A DNA stretch of 28,830 nt from JAVBNC01 sp031551765 (lineage in GTDB: Bacteria > Desulfobacterota > Desulfovibrionia > Desulfovibrionales > Desulfovibrionaceae): NCBI GenBank assembly GCA_031551765.1, contig JAVBNC010000101.1, positions 1-28,830 of the forward strand. The letters are read 5' to 3'. Shown piece after piece: positions 6,996-14,325 of this stretch. Below the pieces are notes generated by a model, which was not told the DNA's origin, searched no databases, and worked only from the letters and a program-made list of their open reading frames with translations. Numbering within the stretch: position 1 is the stretch's first letter; each line of letters opens with the position of its first letter. The translations under genes were made by a program, and so were the position numbers.

Positions 6996-9649
6996 CAGGA
7001 ATTCCCCATGGCGGTGTCCAGCCGCAGCAGCGCTTCTTCCGCCGGCAGGGGGGGCTGGAACAGAAAGCCCTGGGCGGCCACGCAGCCCAGATCCTGGGCC
7101 AGCTGGCGCTGGGGCTGGGTTTCCACGCCCACGCTGACGGTGTCTATCTTCAGTTCCGCGGCGAAAAAGGCCAGGGTGCGCAGGAAGTGGGGCGCCTGGC
7201 CGCCGTTTTGCTGGGTCGCCAGGGTGGAGGGGGCCAGCTTCATGGCCGTCAAGGGCAGGCCGTGCAGCAGGTGCAACGGCGCGTGGCTCATGCCGAAATT
7301 GTCCAGCAGCACGGGAAAGCCCGCTTCCGCCAGAGCCATAATGTTTGCCCTGGCTTTTTGCGGCGTTGCGGCCAGGGCCTGTTCCGGGAATTCAATGCGC
7401 AGACATCCGGCGGGAAGACGGAAATTTTCCAGTATATTCACAACGGTGGAAGGAAAGTCGTGCGCAAGGGCGCTGGCCGGGCTGATGTTCACGGAAAGAG
7501 GGATGAGGCGCTCTGTTCCCAGGCGCGAGGCGATGCGGCAGAGCGTTTCGCAGGAGGCTTCCAGGGACCACTGGTCAAGCTGCCGGGTAAGGCCCAGATT
7601 TTCCGCCCGGGAGAGAAAATCTTTGGGGGAGAAAAGCGTATCCGGGTTGGGCGACCAGCGCAGCAGTGTTTCCATGCAGTACAGGCCGCCGTCGCTGAGG
7701 CGGAAAGCCGGCTGCATGAACAGCCTGAACTGCCTGGCAGGCAGGGCGGAACACAGCAGGCGCTCCATATCCAGCCGCTGGCGGAGCGAGCTGCGCAAAG
7801 ACGGCGTGAACACCCGCATGCGCCCGCGTCCGCGTTCCTTCACCCGGTAAAGGGCCGCGTCGGCGTCTTCCAGCATGCGTTCCAGCGAGTCATAGCGCTG
7901 CGCGTCCAGCACGATGCCCATGCTGGCGGAACAACTGATGAGCGCATCCCCTGAGGGGATGCGGGCCCGCAGGGCGTTGTGCACGCGGCGGGCGATGTTC
8001 AGGGCTTCTCTGGGGGAGGCGACATCTTCCAGGAACACGGCGAACTCGTCCCCGCCCAGGCGGGCCACGGTGTCCGTGCTGCGCAGCAGGGGGGTCACCA
8101 AGCGGGCTGCGCCCTGCAGCACGTCGTCACCCGCCCTGTGCCCATAGGTGTCGTTGATGCGTTTGAAGTTGTCCAAGTCCAGCAACAGCAGCGCGCAGTG
8201 AAAGGACGCGCGGCGCTGCGCGCGCTGTCTGCCTCGTTGGGCCCGCTCCATGAACAGTACCCTGTTGGGCAGGCCGGTCAGGGAATCGTACAAGGCCAGG
8301 TGGGCCAGACGCTCTTCGTGGCGCTTGCGCTCAATGCCCAGGGAAGATTGCTCCGCTACGGTGTGCATCAAGGAGCGTTCCCGGGCGGAAAAGGGCCGGA
8401 AGGGCGTGGAACGGCTGACGGCCAGGCCGCCTATGACGGCGCCGCCCATGCGCAGGGGCACTCCCAGCCAGGAAACGCTTTTACTCCGGGGGGCACCCTC
8501 AAGGGCGAACACGGCGGCTTCTCCGGAACGCATGACTTTCAGCAGTTGCGGGGAAAGGCCGCTGCGGGCGGCTTTGCCGTCGGATAGCTCGTTCAGGGCG
8601 CTCTTGTACAACAAGGTGGCCTCACCTGTTTCCGTCTGGAGCAACGCCACCTCAAGTTCCGAGATAAACAGGGCCGTACCCAGAAAGTTGAGCAGCAGCG
8701 CGAAGAACTCTTCCAGGTCACGTGTGGTGTGGATCGCGTGCGAAATTTGGAAAAAGAGCGTGTTTTCCTGTTCGTGCTGCTTGCGGGCGGTGATGTCGGA
8801 AAGTACGCCCATGTATCGCAGCGGAGTGCCGTCCGGGTTACGTTCGGTCACGTGGCCCTGGATACTGGCCCAGGTCAGGCTGCCGTCCCGCGCCACCACG
8901 CGCAGTTCGGTGTACCCGCCTTCGGCAAAGGGGGTGGTGGGAAAGGCTTCTTTCAGGCGCGGCCTGTCGGAGGGGTAGGCCAGCATATCCAGGTAGCTGT
9001 AGGGAAAGCTGGCCATATCCAGGGGCAGGGATAAAATTTCCTGCATCCCTTCGGAAAGGTGGATGACCCCGGCCTGGATGTGCCATTCCCACAGGCCCAG
9101 GCGGGCGACTTTCTGAATGAACTGCAGCAATCCCTGTGGGTTACGCTTGACAGCACGCAGCCGCCCCGGGGGGGACATTTTGCTGCAGCAGGCAAAGAAG
9201 GTTTCCCCCACCTGCTGCACTTCCAGAAGGACGGGAATCTGCATGCCCAGAGAGTGCCGGACCAGGGCTTCCACGCTGAACTGCTCGGACTGGGTCAGAA
9301 CTTCCCAGCTTTCCGACGCCGGTTTGTCCGTGGTAAAGGTCAGAACGTTGAGGATGGAGATGCCCTGCAGCAGGCCCGGCTCGGTGTTGAACAGATGCGA
9401 GGCCGCCTGGTTGAGAAAAAGGCAGGTTCCCTCTTTGTCCAGAATAAGCAGCGGCAGGGGCACAAGATCTAGATAATAAGCTTCCTGCCCGGCAAAAGCG
9501 GGAGTGAAAGGCGCGGGTTCATCGCAGGAAGCAAGGGCATTGCTGAAACCGTTTTTTGAGGCCGCGCTGTCTTCACTTTGTGCCGCGGAAACGGACGGAG
9601 TGAAAATATCAGAAGCGTCTGCTGCGTGTTTCTTAGAGCGAGCCGTCAT
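6995..9649 (-). CDS. PAS-PAS-GAF diguanylate cyclase with degenerate EAL domain
   Basis: An 884-residue cytosolic c-di-GMP protein. It has a PAS-like domain (about 55-155), a PAS/PAC domain ending in SDITARK (about 175-290), a GAF domain (about 300-442), a GGDEF domain (about 450-615) and an EAL domain (about 630-880). The cyclase looks active: GGDEF at 532-536, an inhibitory RxxD site (RSTD, 523-526) exactly five residues before it, and DLDNFKRIND (491-500). The EAL domain is eroded: ETL replaces EAL (660-662), DNFG replaces DDFG (783-786), and KLA replaces KID (804-806), though N721, E753 and E843 remain. The start is placed at ATG 9649. The frame is open to 9937, but that ATG lies at or upstream of a strong promoter and the extra sequence has no domain. 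The gene is coupled to pgl by TGATG. Confidence 0.9.
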   Translation of the reverse strand: MTARSKKHAADASDIFTPSVSAAQSEDSAASKNGFSNALASCDEPAPFTPAFAGQEAYYLDLVPLPLLILDKEGTCLFLNQAASHLFNTEPGLLQGISILNVLTFTTDKPASESWEVLTQSEQFSVEALVRHSLGMQIPVLLEVQQVGETFFACCSKMSPPGRLRAVKRNPQGLLQFIQKVARLGLWEWHIQAGVIHLSEGMQEILSLPLDMASFPYSYLDMLAYPSDRPRLKEAFPTTPFAEGGYTELRVVARDGSLTWASIQGHVTERNPDGTPLRYMGVLSDITARKQHEQENTLFFQISHAIHTTRDLEEFFALLLNFLGTALFISELEVALLQTETGEATLLYKSALNELSDGKAARSGLSPQLLKVMRSGEAAVFALEGAPRSKSVSWLGVPLRMGGAVIGGLAVSRSTPFRPFSARERSLMHTVAEQSSLGIERKRHEERLAHLALYDSLTGLPNRVLFMERAQRGRQRAQRRASFHCALLLLDLDNFKRINDTYGHRAGDDVLQGAARLVTPLLRSTDTVARLGGDEFAVFLEDVASPREALNIARRVHNALRARIPSGDALISCSASMGIVLDAQRYDSLERMLEDADAALYRVKERGRGRMRVFTPSLRSSLRQRLDMERLLCSALPARQFRLFMQPAFRLSDGGLYCMETLLRWSPNPDTLFSPKDFLSRAENLGLTRQLDQWSLEASCETLCRIASRLGTERLIPLSVNISPASALAHDFPSTVVNILENFRLPAGCLRIEFPEQALAATPQKARANIMALAEAGFPVLLDNFGMSHAPLHLLHGLPLTAMKLAPSTLATQQNGGQAPHFLRTLAFFAAELKIDTVSVGVETQPQRQLAQDLGCVAAQGFLFQPPLPAEEALLRLDTAMGNS

Positions 9650-9914
9650 GTGCAGTGCTTTTTCCGCAATGGCTGAATATGGGCCGACAAGCTGAGGCCT
9701 AGTGGTATGGGCGCACTGCGAAACCCTGGCTCGGTAATGAAGTTCGTTTTCTGTGCGGAGAATTCGTGCAACAGAATTATTAAAAATAAAAAAACGAACG
9801 CAACAGAGCTTAAGGCCGGACCAGATAACGTGCAACCCCGGCAAGTGGACTCTTTTTCTCAGGTAATGATGGTTCTTTGCTTCCGGAAAAAAAGGATGAA
9901 AATTACTCCAATCA
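9650..9914 (-). other. Long 5' leader of the GGDEF-EAL gene
   Basis: About 265 bases separate the predicted transcription start (about 9914) from the ATG at 9649. The region is AT-rich and in frame with the gene, but no ATG or GTG start falls inside it. One short inverted repeat, AATTC 9761-9765 with GAATT 9774-9778, is visible. I looked for a c-di-GMP riboswitch and did not find its conserved segments. The Shine-Dalgarno is weak (GGAAAA, about 14 bases before the ATG). Post-transcriptional control is possible. Confidence 0.35.
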
Positions 9915-9920
9915 GATTGC

Positions 9921-9949
9921 ATTATAGAATGAGTCACTGAAAAAGTGAA
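9921..9949 (-). promoter_or_regulatory. Strong sigma-70 promoter of the GGDEF-EAL/pgl unit
   Basis: On the minus strand, TTCACT (9949-9944) is a 4-of-6 match to the -35. After an exact 17-base spacer comes a perfect -10 TATAAT (9926-9921). The predicted transcription start is near 9914, downstream of the farthest in-frame ATG at 9937. This is the main reason for choosing the shorter protein. Confidence 0.6.
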
Positions 9950-10009
9950 GCTATAAAAAAATAACTTCGAGAGATGGTTTGGTTATCCGGTGTGTTAGGA
10001 ATGTCTAAC

Positions 10010-10038
10010 TTGACGGGGGCGGATCGGAAGCGTACATT
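10010..10038 (+). promoter_or_regulatory. Promoter of the thiamine operon
   Basis: TTGACG (10010-10015) matches the -35 at 5 of 6 bases. After 17 bases, TACATT (10033-10038) matches the -10 at 4 of 6. Transcription would start about 10045, right before the TPP riboswitch. Confidence 0.5.
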
Positions 10039-10050
10039 GTATAAAGAAAG

Positions 10051-10150
10051 CTGGGGGAGCTGAGGTTCCCGTTTCCGGGAGCCCGGCTGAGAGTGGATTC
10101 GTCCAGACCCCTTGAACCTGACGCGGGTAACGCTGACGTAGGGAAGCTCA
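10051..10150 (+). ncRNA. TPP (thi-box) riboswitch
   Basis: The conserved parts of the thiamine pyrophosphate aptamer are present in order: a GGGGGAGC segment (10053-10060), a P3 hairpin with CCCG and CGGG arms around 10068-10079, CTGAGA (10087-10092), a TGGA-TTCG-TCCA P4-type hairpin (about 10094-10105), then ACCCCTTGAACCTGA (10107-10121), the GCGGGTAACGC hairpin (10123-10133) and CTGACGTAGGGAAGC (10133-10147). The pyrimidine-binding CTGAGA and the pyrophosphate-binding GCGTAGGGAA-like part both fit the class. It sits directly before thiS. When TPP binds, the downstream terminator should form and stop transcription of the operon. Confidence 0.95.
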
Positions 10151-10182
10151 CAGCCGTGCTGCGAACGCTATAGTCCCTCCAT

Positions 10183-10204
10183 ACCCGCCCCGGCGGGTTT
10201 TTTT
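10183..10204 (+). terminator. Expression-platform terminator of the TPP riboswitch
   Basis: ACCCGC (10183-10188) pairs with GCGGGT (10193-10198) across a CCCG loop and runs into seven Ts (10198-10204). It lies between the aptamer and thiS, so control is by premature termination rather than by hiding the ribosome site. Confidence 0.85.
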
Positions 10205-10266
10205 GCGCGGGGCGGCCAGTTCCGATATCCCGTCTAAACGGCAGCTTTTGCCCTATCGAGGTCTGT

Positions 10267-10488
10267 ATGCAGCAGCAAGAGCCGCGCGATACATTGACCG
10301 TCAACGGCGCGCCCCGTCCCTGGCGGCCCGGCCTGACCGTGGGGGGGCTTCTGGCTTTCCTCGCTCTGGACCCGTCCGCCGTGGTGGTGGAGCACAACGG
10401 CGCCATCCTGCCGCGCGAGTCCGCCGGGGAAGCGCCGTTGGCCGCCGGAGACGTTCTTGAAATCATTCATTTTGTCGGAGGAGGCTGA
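10267..10488 (+). CDS. thiS: Sulfur carrier protein ThiS
   Basis: A 73-residue ubiquitin-like protein. Its C-terminal glycine is adenylated by ThiF and then carries the thiocarboxylate sulfur used by ThiG. The sequence ends in FVGGG, giving the essential Gly-Gly tail, and the VVVEHNG and LAAGDVLEIIHF segments are typical of the family. GAGGT lies just before the start. The ribosome site of thiG (GGAGGAGG, 10477-10484) lies inside its last codons and the two genes are five bases apart, so they should be made together. It is the first gene after the riboswitch. Confidence 0.95.
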   Translation: MQQQEPRDTLTVNGAPRPWRPGLTVGGLLAFLALDPSAVVVEHNGAILPRESAGEAPLAAGDVLEIIHFVGGG

Positions 10489-10492
10489 TTCC

Positions 10493-11314
10493 ATGCCCGC
10501 AACACGACGCAACACTGCGGCCGCGAGCCTCGCGGATCCTTTGTCCCTTGGCGGCGTCAATCTGACGAGCCGTCTGTTTATCGGCACCGGCAAGTACGGG
10601 GCGGACGCCCTGATTCCCGCCGTGGCCGAGGCTTCCGCTTCGGAAGTCATTACCGTGGCCCTGCGCCGCGTGGACCTTTCCAACCCCAAGGGCGGCATCA
10701 TGGGCCACATCCCGTCCCGGATGCGCCTTTTGCCCAACACTTCCGGCGCGCGCACCGCTGACGAGGCCGTGCGCATAGCCCGTTTGGCCAAAGCGGCGGG
10801 CTGTGGCAACTGGATCAAGATCGAGGTCATCAACGACACGCGCCACCTGCTGCCGGACGGCTACGCCACGGCCAGGGCCACGGAAATTCTGGCCAGGGAA
10901 GGTTTTGTCGTGCTGCCCTACATGAACGCGGACCTCTACGTGGCCCGCGACCTGGCCAATGCCGGGGCCGCCGCCGTCATGCCCCTGGGCGCGCCCATCG
11001 GCACCAACCGGGGCCTGGCCGCCAAGGAGATGATCCGCATCCTCATCGAAGAGATAAACCTGCCCGTCATTGTGGACGCGGGCCTCGGCCGTCCTTCCCA
11101 GGCCTGCGAGGCTATGGAAATGGGGGCCGCCGCCTGCCTCGTCAACACCGCCATAGCCACGGCCAACGACCCCGTGGCCATGGGCCGCGCCTTTGGCGAA
11201 GCCGTGGCCGCCGGACGCCGGGCCTACCTGGCCGGTCTGGGCCGCGTGCTCGCGGGCGGAGCGGCCGCGTCTTCGCCGGAAGAAGGCACGCTGACCGGAT
11301 TTTTGGGGAGCTAG
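10493..11314 (+). CDS. thiG: Thiazole synthase ThiG
   Basis: A 273-residue TIM-barrel enzyme that joins deoxyxylulose phosphate, dehydroglycine and the ThiS thiocarboxylate to make the thiamine thiazole phosphate. The Schiff-base lysine is K109 in GNWIKIEVI. Other signatures are LFIGTGKY (28-35), the EVITVALRRV strand, the GAPIGTNRGL phosphate loop and GLGRPSQACEAMEMG. The start at 10493 follows an excellent GGAGGAGG. Homology starts near residue 14, so the first 13 residues are a short extra tail. A long spacer holding a palindromic repeat separates it from thiH. Confidence 0.96.
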   Translation: MPATRRNTAAASLADPLSLGGVNLTSRLFIGTGKYGADALIPAVAEASASEVITVALRRVDLSNPKGGIMGHIPSRMRLLPNTSGARTADEAVRIARLAKAAGCGNWIKIEVINDTRHLLPDGYATARATEILAREGFVVLPYMNADLYVARDLANAGAAAVMPLGAPIGTNRGLAAKEMIRILIEEINLPVIVDAGLGRPSQACEAMEMGAAACLVNTAIATANDPVAMGRAFGEAVAAGRRAYLAGLGRVLAGGAAASSPEEGTLTGFLGS

Positions 11315-11326
11315 GGGGAGGGGGGA

Positions 11327-11543
11327 GAATGCCTCCGGCGGCCGGTGGAAGGGGGAACTTTCCCTCGGCCGCTCCGGGGCCGGGAAGATGCGCGACCGGC
11401 AAAGCCGGATCACGTCCGGCCCCTGCGCTCAATGGCCCTGGCGGGCCTGGCCTGCGCGGAAGACCGCTCCGGCCCCCTCCGGGGGTATAAGGTTTCCCCT
11501 TCCCCCGGACCCCCATCCTCTTCCAAAGAACTTTATCAGGGGC
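11327..11543 (+). repeat. Palindromic intergenic repeat, copy 1 (expanded)
   Basis: This copy fills the thiG-thiH spacer. It opens with GAATGCCTCCGGCGGCC (11327-11343), identical to copy 3 at 28498-28514. It closes with a diverged form of the shared right end, CCCATCCTCTTCC followed by AACTTTATCAGGGG, ending near 11543. The long palindrome seen in copies 2 and 3 is interrupted here: GGAAGGGGGAAC lies near 11347-11358 and the matching GGTTTCCCCTTCCCCC near 11491-11506. The 130 or so bases between contain their own hairpins, such as CCGGC-AAA-GCCGG. I see no gene in it. Confidence 0.7.
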
Positions 11544-11595
11544 CTGGAGACGCTTTTGCCGAATTTTCGTCCGGCCCCCTGTCAGGTGAAAGGTT

Positions 11596-12822
11596 ATGAA
11601 TAAGACACCGTATACCCCTCTTGAGGACGGATTTTACCCCGTTCTCGCTGAGTTGACCCGGCAGGAGCCCTGGCGGGAGATTCCCTCCTTTACGGAAGCG
11701 GACGCGCGCCGCGCCCTGGCCAAGGACAGGCTTTCGCCTCTGGACCTGCTGGCGCTTCTCTCCCCGGCCGCCGAGCCGCTGCTGGAAGCCATGGCCCAGA
11801 AAGCCAGGGCCGCCACCCTGCGCCAGTTCGGCAGGGCCGTGCAGCTGTTCACGCCGCTGTACCTCGCCAACTTTTGCACCAACCGCTGCCTGTACTGCGG
11901 GTTTAACGCCAAGCGCCAGATTTCCCGGCACATGCTCAGTCTGGCGGAAGTGGAGCAAGAGGCCAAAGCCATCGCGGCCACGGGCCTGCGCCGTATCCTG
12001 GCCCTTACCGGCGACGCCCCGGCCAAGACCGGCGCGGCCTATCTGGCGGACTGCGTGGCCGTGCTGGCTCGCCACTTCCCTTCCGTGGGCATCGAAGTGC
12101 CGTCCATGACCGTTGCCGAGTACGCCCAGGTGGTGGAAGCCGGGATGGACAGCATGACCATGTTCCAGGAAACCTACAACGAAGCCTTGTACCTGTACCT
12201 GCACCCGGCCGGTCCCAAGCGCGATTTCGCTTTCCGTCTGGATGCGCCGCAGCGGGCGGTCATGGGCGGGGTGCGGGCCGTGAACCTGGGGCCGCTGCTG
12301 GGCCTGGACGAATGGCGGCGGGACCTGTTTCTCACGGCCATGCACGCGGAATTCCTGCTGCAGAGCTATCCTCACCTGGAAGTGAGTATTTCCCTGCCTC
12401 GCATGCGGCCCTGCGGCGAAAAGCCGGACAGCCCGGAAGAACAGGCCTTCAAGCCCCAGGTGGTGGATGACAGAAACTTTGTCCAGGCCCTGGCCGCGTT
12501 CCGCTGCTTTCTGCCCCAGGCGGGCATCACGCTTTCCACCCGCGAGCCCGCGGCCCTGCGCGACCGGCTCATCCCCTTGGGCGTCACCCGCGTTTCCGCC
12601 GGGGTGTCCACGGCCGTGGGCGGGCACAGCGTGCAAAGGGACGAGGAGGACAACGCCCCGCAGTTCGACATTTCCGACCCCCGCTCCGTGCCGGAAATGG
12701 TGGAAGCCATCGAATGCCTGGGCTACCAGCCCGTGTACACGGACTGGCTGCTTTCCGGCGACGGCACGGCGCAACTCACGCACGGCGTGAACGCCGCCCT
12801 GGGGCACCGGGCCGCGCCATGA
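11596..12822 (+). CDS. thiH: 2-iminoacetate synthase (tyrosine lyase) ThiH
   Basis: A 408-residue radical SAM enzyme that splits tyrosine to p-cresol and dehydroglycine (2-iminoacetate), the glycine-like donor for ThiG. This is the route of anaerobes and enteric bacteria; aerobes usually use the oxidase ThiO. The 4Fe-4S cluster motif CTNRCLYCGF has C94, C98 and C101. Further conserved parts are TGDAP, the ETYNEALY segment and SLPRMRPC. AGGTGAAAGG precedes ATG 11596. Its TGA overlaps the ATG of thiF (ATGA). The length is slightly above the usual 370-380 residues. Confidence 0.96.
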   Translation: MNKTPYTPLEDGFYPVLAELTRQEPWREIPSFTEADARRALAKDRLSPLDLLALLSPAAEPLLEAMAQKARAATLRQFGRAVQLFTPLYLANFCTNRCLYCGFNAKRQISRHMLSLAEVEQEAKAIAATGLRRILALTGDAPAKTGAAYLADCVAVLARHFPSVGIEVPSMTVAEYAQVVEAGMDSMTMFQETYNEALYLYLHPAGPKRDFAFRLDAPQRAVMGGVRAVNLGPLLGLDEWRRDLFLTAMHAEFLLQSYPHLEVSISLPRMRPCGEKPDSPEEQAFKPQVVDDRNFVQALAAFRCFLPQAGITLSTREPAALRDRLIPLGVTRVSAGVSTAVGGHSVQRDEEDNAPQFDISDPRSVPEMVEAIECLGYQPVYTDWLLSGDGTAQLTHGVNAALGHRAAP

Positions 12823-13427
12823 GCGTCTTATCCGCCGGGCTTGCCCGCTATCTCAGCGCGGAACAGCGCCGCCGCCTTGCGGATGCCCGTGTAGGCATAG
12901 CCGGGGCCGGGGGCCTGGGGTCCAACGTGGCCTTCATGCTGGCGCGTAGCGGCGTGCGCCGGTTGACTTTGGTGGATCAGGACGTGGTGGACGCCTCCAA
13001 CCTCAACCGCCAGGCCTTTTTCCCGGAAGACGTCGGCCAGCCCAAGGTGGAAGCTCTGGCCCGCCATCTGCTGCGTCTGGAGCCGGAACTGGAACTCCGC
13101 CTTTTCCACGAAACCCTGGCCCCGGACAACGCCGCGTTCCGTTTCGCCCCTTGTCCCATTGTGGTAGAGGCCCTGGACGGCGCGGACGCCAAGGCCATGC
13201 TCTGCGCCGCTCTGGTACCGGCCGGTCACTTTTTCGTCTGCGCATCCGGTCTCGCCGGCTGGGGCGGTCCGGCCATGTCCGTCAAACGTCTGGCGAAAAA
13301 TGCCGTGGCTGTCGGCGATTTCGTCAGCGCGGTAAGCGCGGAAGCCCCGCCCATGGCGCCAAGGGTCATCCAGGCAGCGGCCATGCAGGCTGACGTGGTG
13401 TTGGAGTATATTTTGTCGAAGCCGTGA
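12819..13427 (+). CDS. thiF: ThiS adenylyltransferase ThiF (short type)
   Basis: A 202-residue E1-like enzyme that uses ATP to adenylate the C-terminus of ThiS. It has the nucleotide loop GAGGLGSNVA (29-38), the acidic strand LVDQDVVD (51-58) and the ATP-contacting NLNRQ (61-65). It is shorter than E. coli ThiF (about 250) and lacks the paired zinc-binding cysteines, matching the short ThiF family known from anaerobes. A cysteine in FFVCASG could take part in sulfur transfer. The start at 12819 overlaps the thiH stop, which excludes the longer open frame. A 249-base spacer with repeat copy 2 separates it from thiE. Confidence 0.9.
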   Translation: MSVLSAGLARYLSAEQRRRLADARVGIAGAGGLGSNVAFMLARSGVRRLTLVDQDVVDASNLNRQAFFPEDVGQPKVEALARHLLRLEPELELRLFHETLAPDNAAFRFAPCPIVVEALDGADAKAMLCAALVPAGHFFVCASGLAGWGGPAMSVKRLAKNAVAVGDFVSAVSAEAPPMAPRVIQAAAMQADVVLEYILSKP

Positions 13428-13545
13428 AAAAAAGCAGAATTGTCGAAGCCATCCAAGAGAGAGAGCGGGTGCTGAGTTGAAAAGTTGAAAAGGGCGGAAC
13501 CGTAATTGTACGGGGCTGCCATCATCGGAGAGAAACGGCCCCATA

Positions 13546-13637
13546 CCCCTGTCAAAGTTTTTAGGGAAAGGGGATGGGGTCCGGGGGAAGGGGAACCCCC
13601 CTTTTTCCCAAAAGGGGGGTTTCCCCTTCCCCCGGGC
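13546..13637 (-). repeat. Palindromic intergenic repeat, copy 2 (inverted orientation)
   Basis: This lies in the thiF-thiE spacer. Positions 13546-13578 are the reverse complement of 28569-28601 with one mismatch over 33 bases, including a perfect 17-base match to AAAAACTTTGACAGGGG. A palindrome follows: an arm from about 13581 to 13605 (CCGGGGGAAGGGGAA then C6 T4) and its partner to 13635, differing by a one-base bulge around a TCCC-type loop. It lacks the GAATGCCTCCGGCGGCC module of copies 1 and 3. It ends about 40 bases before the thiE start, so it could affect thiE translation or operon read-through. Confidence 0.75.
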
Positions 13638-13676
13638 GTCATGCCACCGCATCCAAAAGCCTTAAAAGGAGCGCAT

Positions 13677-14309
13677 ATGCAACGGCTGTTTCCGGGCGCG
13701 GATATTTACGCGATTACCGACGATGCTCTGTCGCTGGGCAGAAGTGTGGAAGAAGTGGTGGACGCGCTGCTCAAAGCGGGCGTGCGTCTGATCCAGTACC
13801 GGGAAAAGGATAAACTGGGCGGGCGGATGCTGGAAGAATGCCTGCGTCTGCGGGCCATGACCAAAGAGGCGGGCGCCGCGTTCATAGTGAACGACCACGT
13901 GGATATCGCCATGATGTGCAAGGCCGACGGCGTGCACGTGGGGCAGGAGGATCTGCCGGTGGAGGCCGTGCGCGCGCTGGTGGGCAAGGACTGCGTGATC
14001 GGGCTTTCCACGCACGCGCCGGCACAGGCGGACAAGGCCATGGCCCGGGGCGCGGACTATATCGGCGTGGGGCCGGTTTACGCCACTCAGACCAAAAAGG
14101 ACGTGTGCGAGCCCGTCGGCCTGGAATATCTAAGTTATGTGGCCAAGACCTGCCCATTGCCCTTTGTGGCCATAGGCGGCATCAAGCGGCACAATATAGG
14201 GGAAGTGGTGCGCCACGGGGCCAGGTGCTGCTGCCTGGTTTCCGAACTGGTGGGCGCGCCGGACATAGCGGCGCGCGTGGCGGAAGTGCGCAAAGCCATG
14301 CAGGGTTAA
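13677..14309 (+). CDS. thiE: Thiamine-phosphate synthase ThiE
   Basis: A 210-residue TIM-barrel enzyme that couples HMP-pyrophosphate with thiazole phosphate to give thiamine phosphate. Motifs in order are IQYREKD (39-45), FIVNDHVDIA, ADGVHVGQEDLP, IGLSTHAP, DYIGVGPVYATQTK and PFVAIGGI. Together these cover the pyrophosphate, pyrimidine and thiazole sites. AAAAGGAG (13665-13672) fixes the start at ATG 13677. The frame is open further back, but that part is repeat DNA. A CCC run (ARCCCLVSEL) near the C-terminus is unusual. thiD follows 16 bases downstream. Confidence 0.95.
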   Translation: MQRLFPGADIYAITDDALSLGRSVEEVVDALLKAGVRLIQYREKDKLGGRMLEECLRLRAMTKEAGAAFIVNDHVDIAMMCKADGVHVGQEDLPVEAVRALVGKDCVIGLSTHAPAQADKAMARGADYIGVGPVYATQTKKDVCEPVGLEYLSYVAKTCPLPFVAIGGIKRHNIGEVVRHGARCCCLVSELVGAPDIAARVAEVRKAMQG

Positions 14310-14325
14310 AAAAGGGGGACAGGCC

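Noticed and set aside
9650..9914. A c-di-GMP (GEMM) riboswitch in the leader of the GGDEF-EAL gene
   Set aside because: I could not find the conserved aptamer segments or the paired stems; only a long leader is supported.
9650..9937. Longer GGDEF-EAL protein starting at ATG 9937
   Set aside because: A strong promoter predicts transcription starting near 9914, inside the proposed extension, and the added residues show no domain.
13506..13676. N-terminal extension of ThiE from 13506
   Set aside because: The extension is translated from repeat copy 2; homology and an AAAAGGAG ribosome site place the start at 13677.
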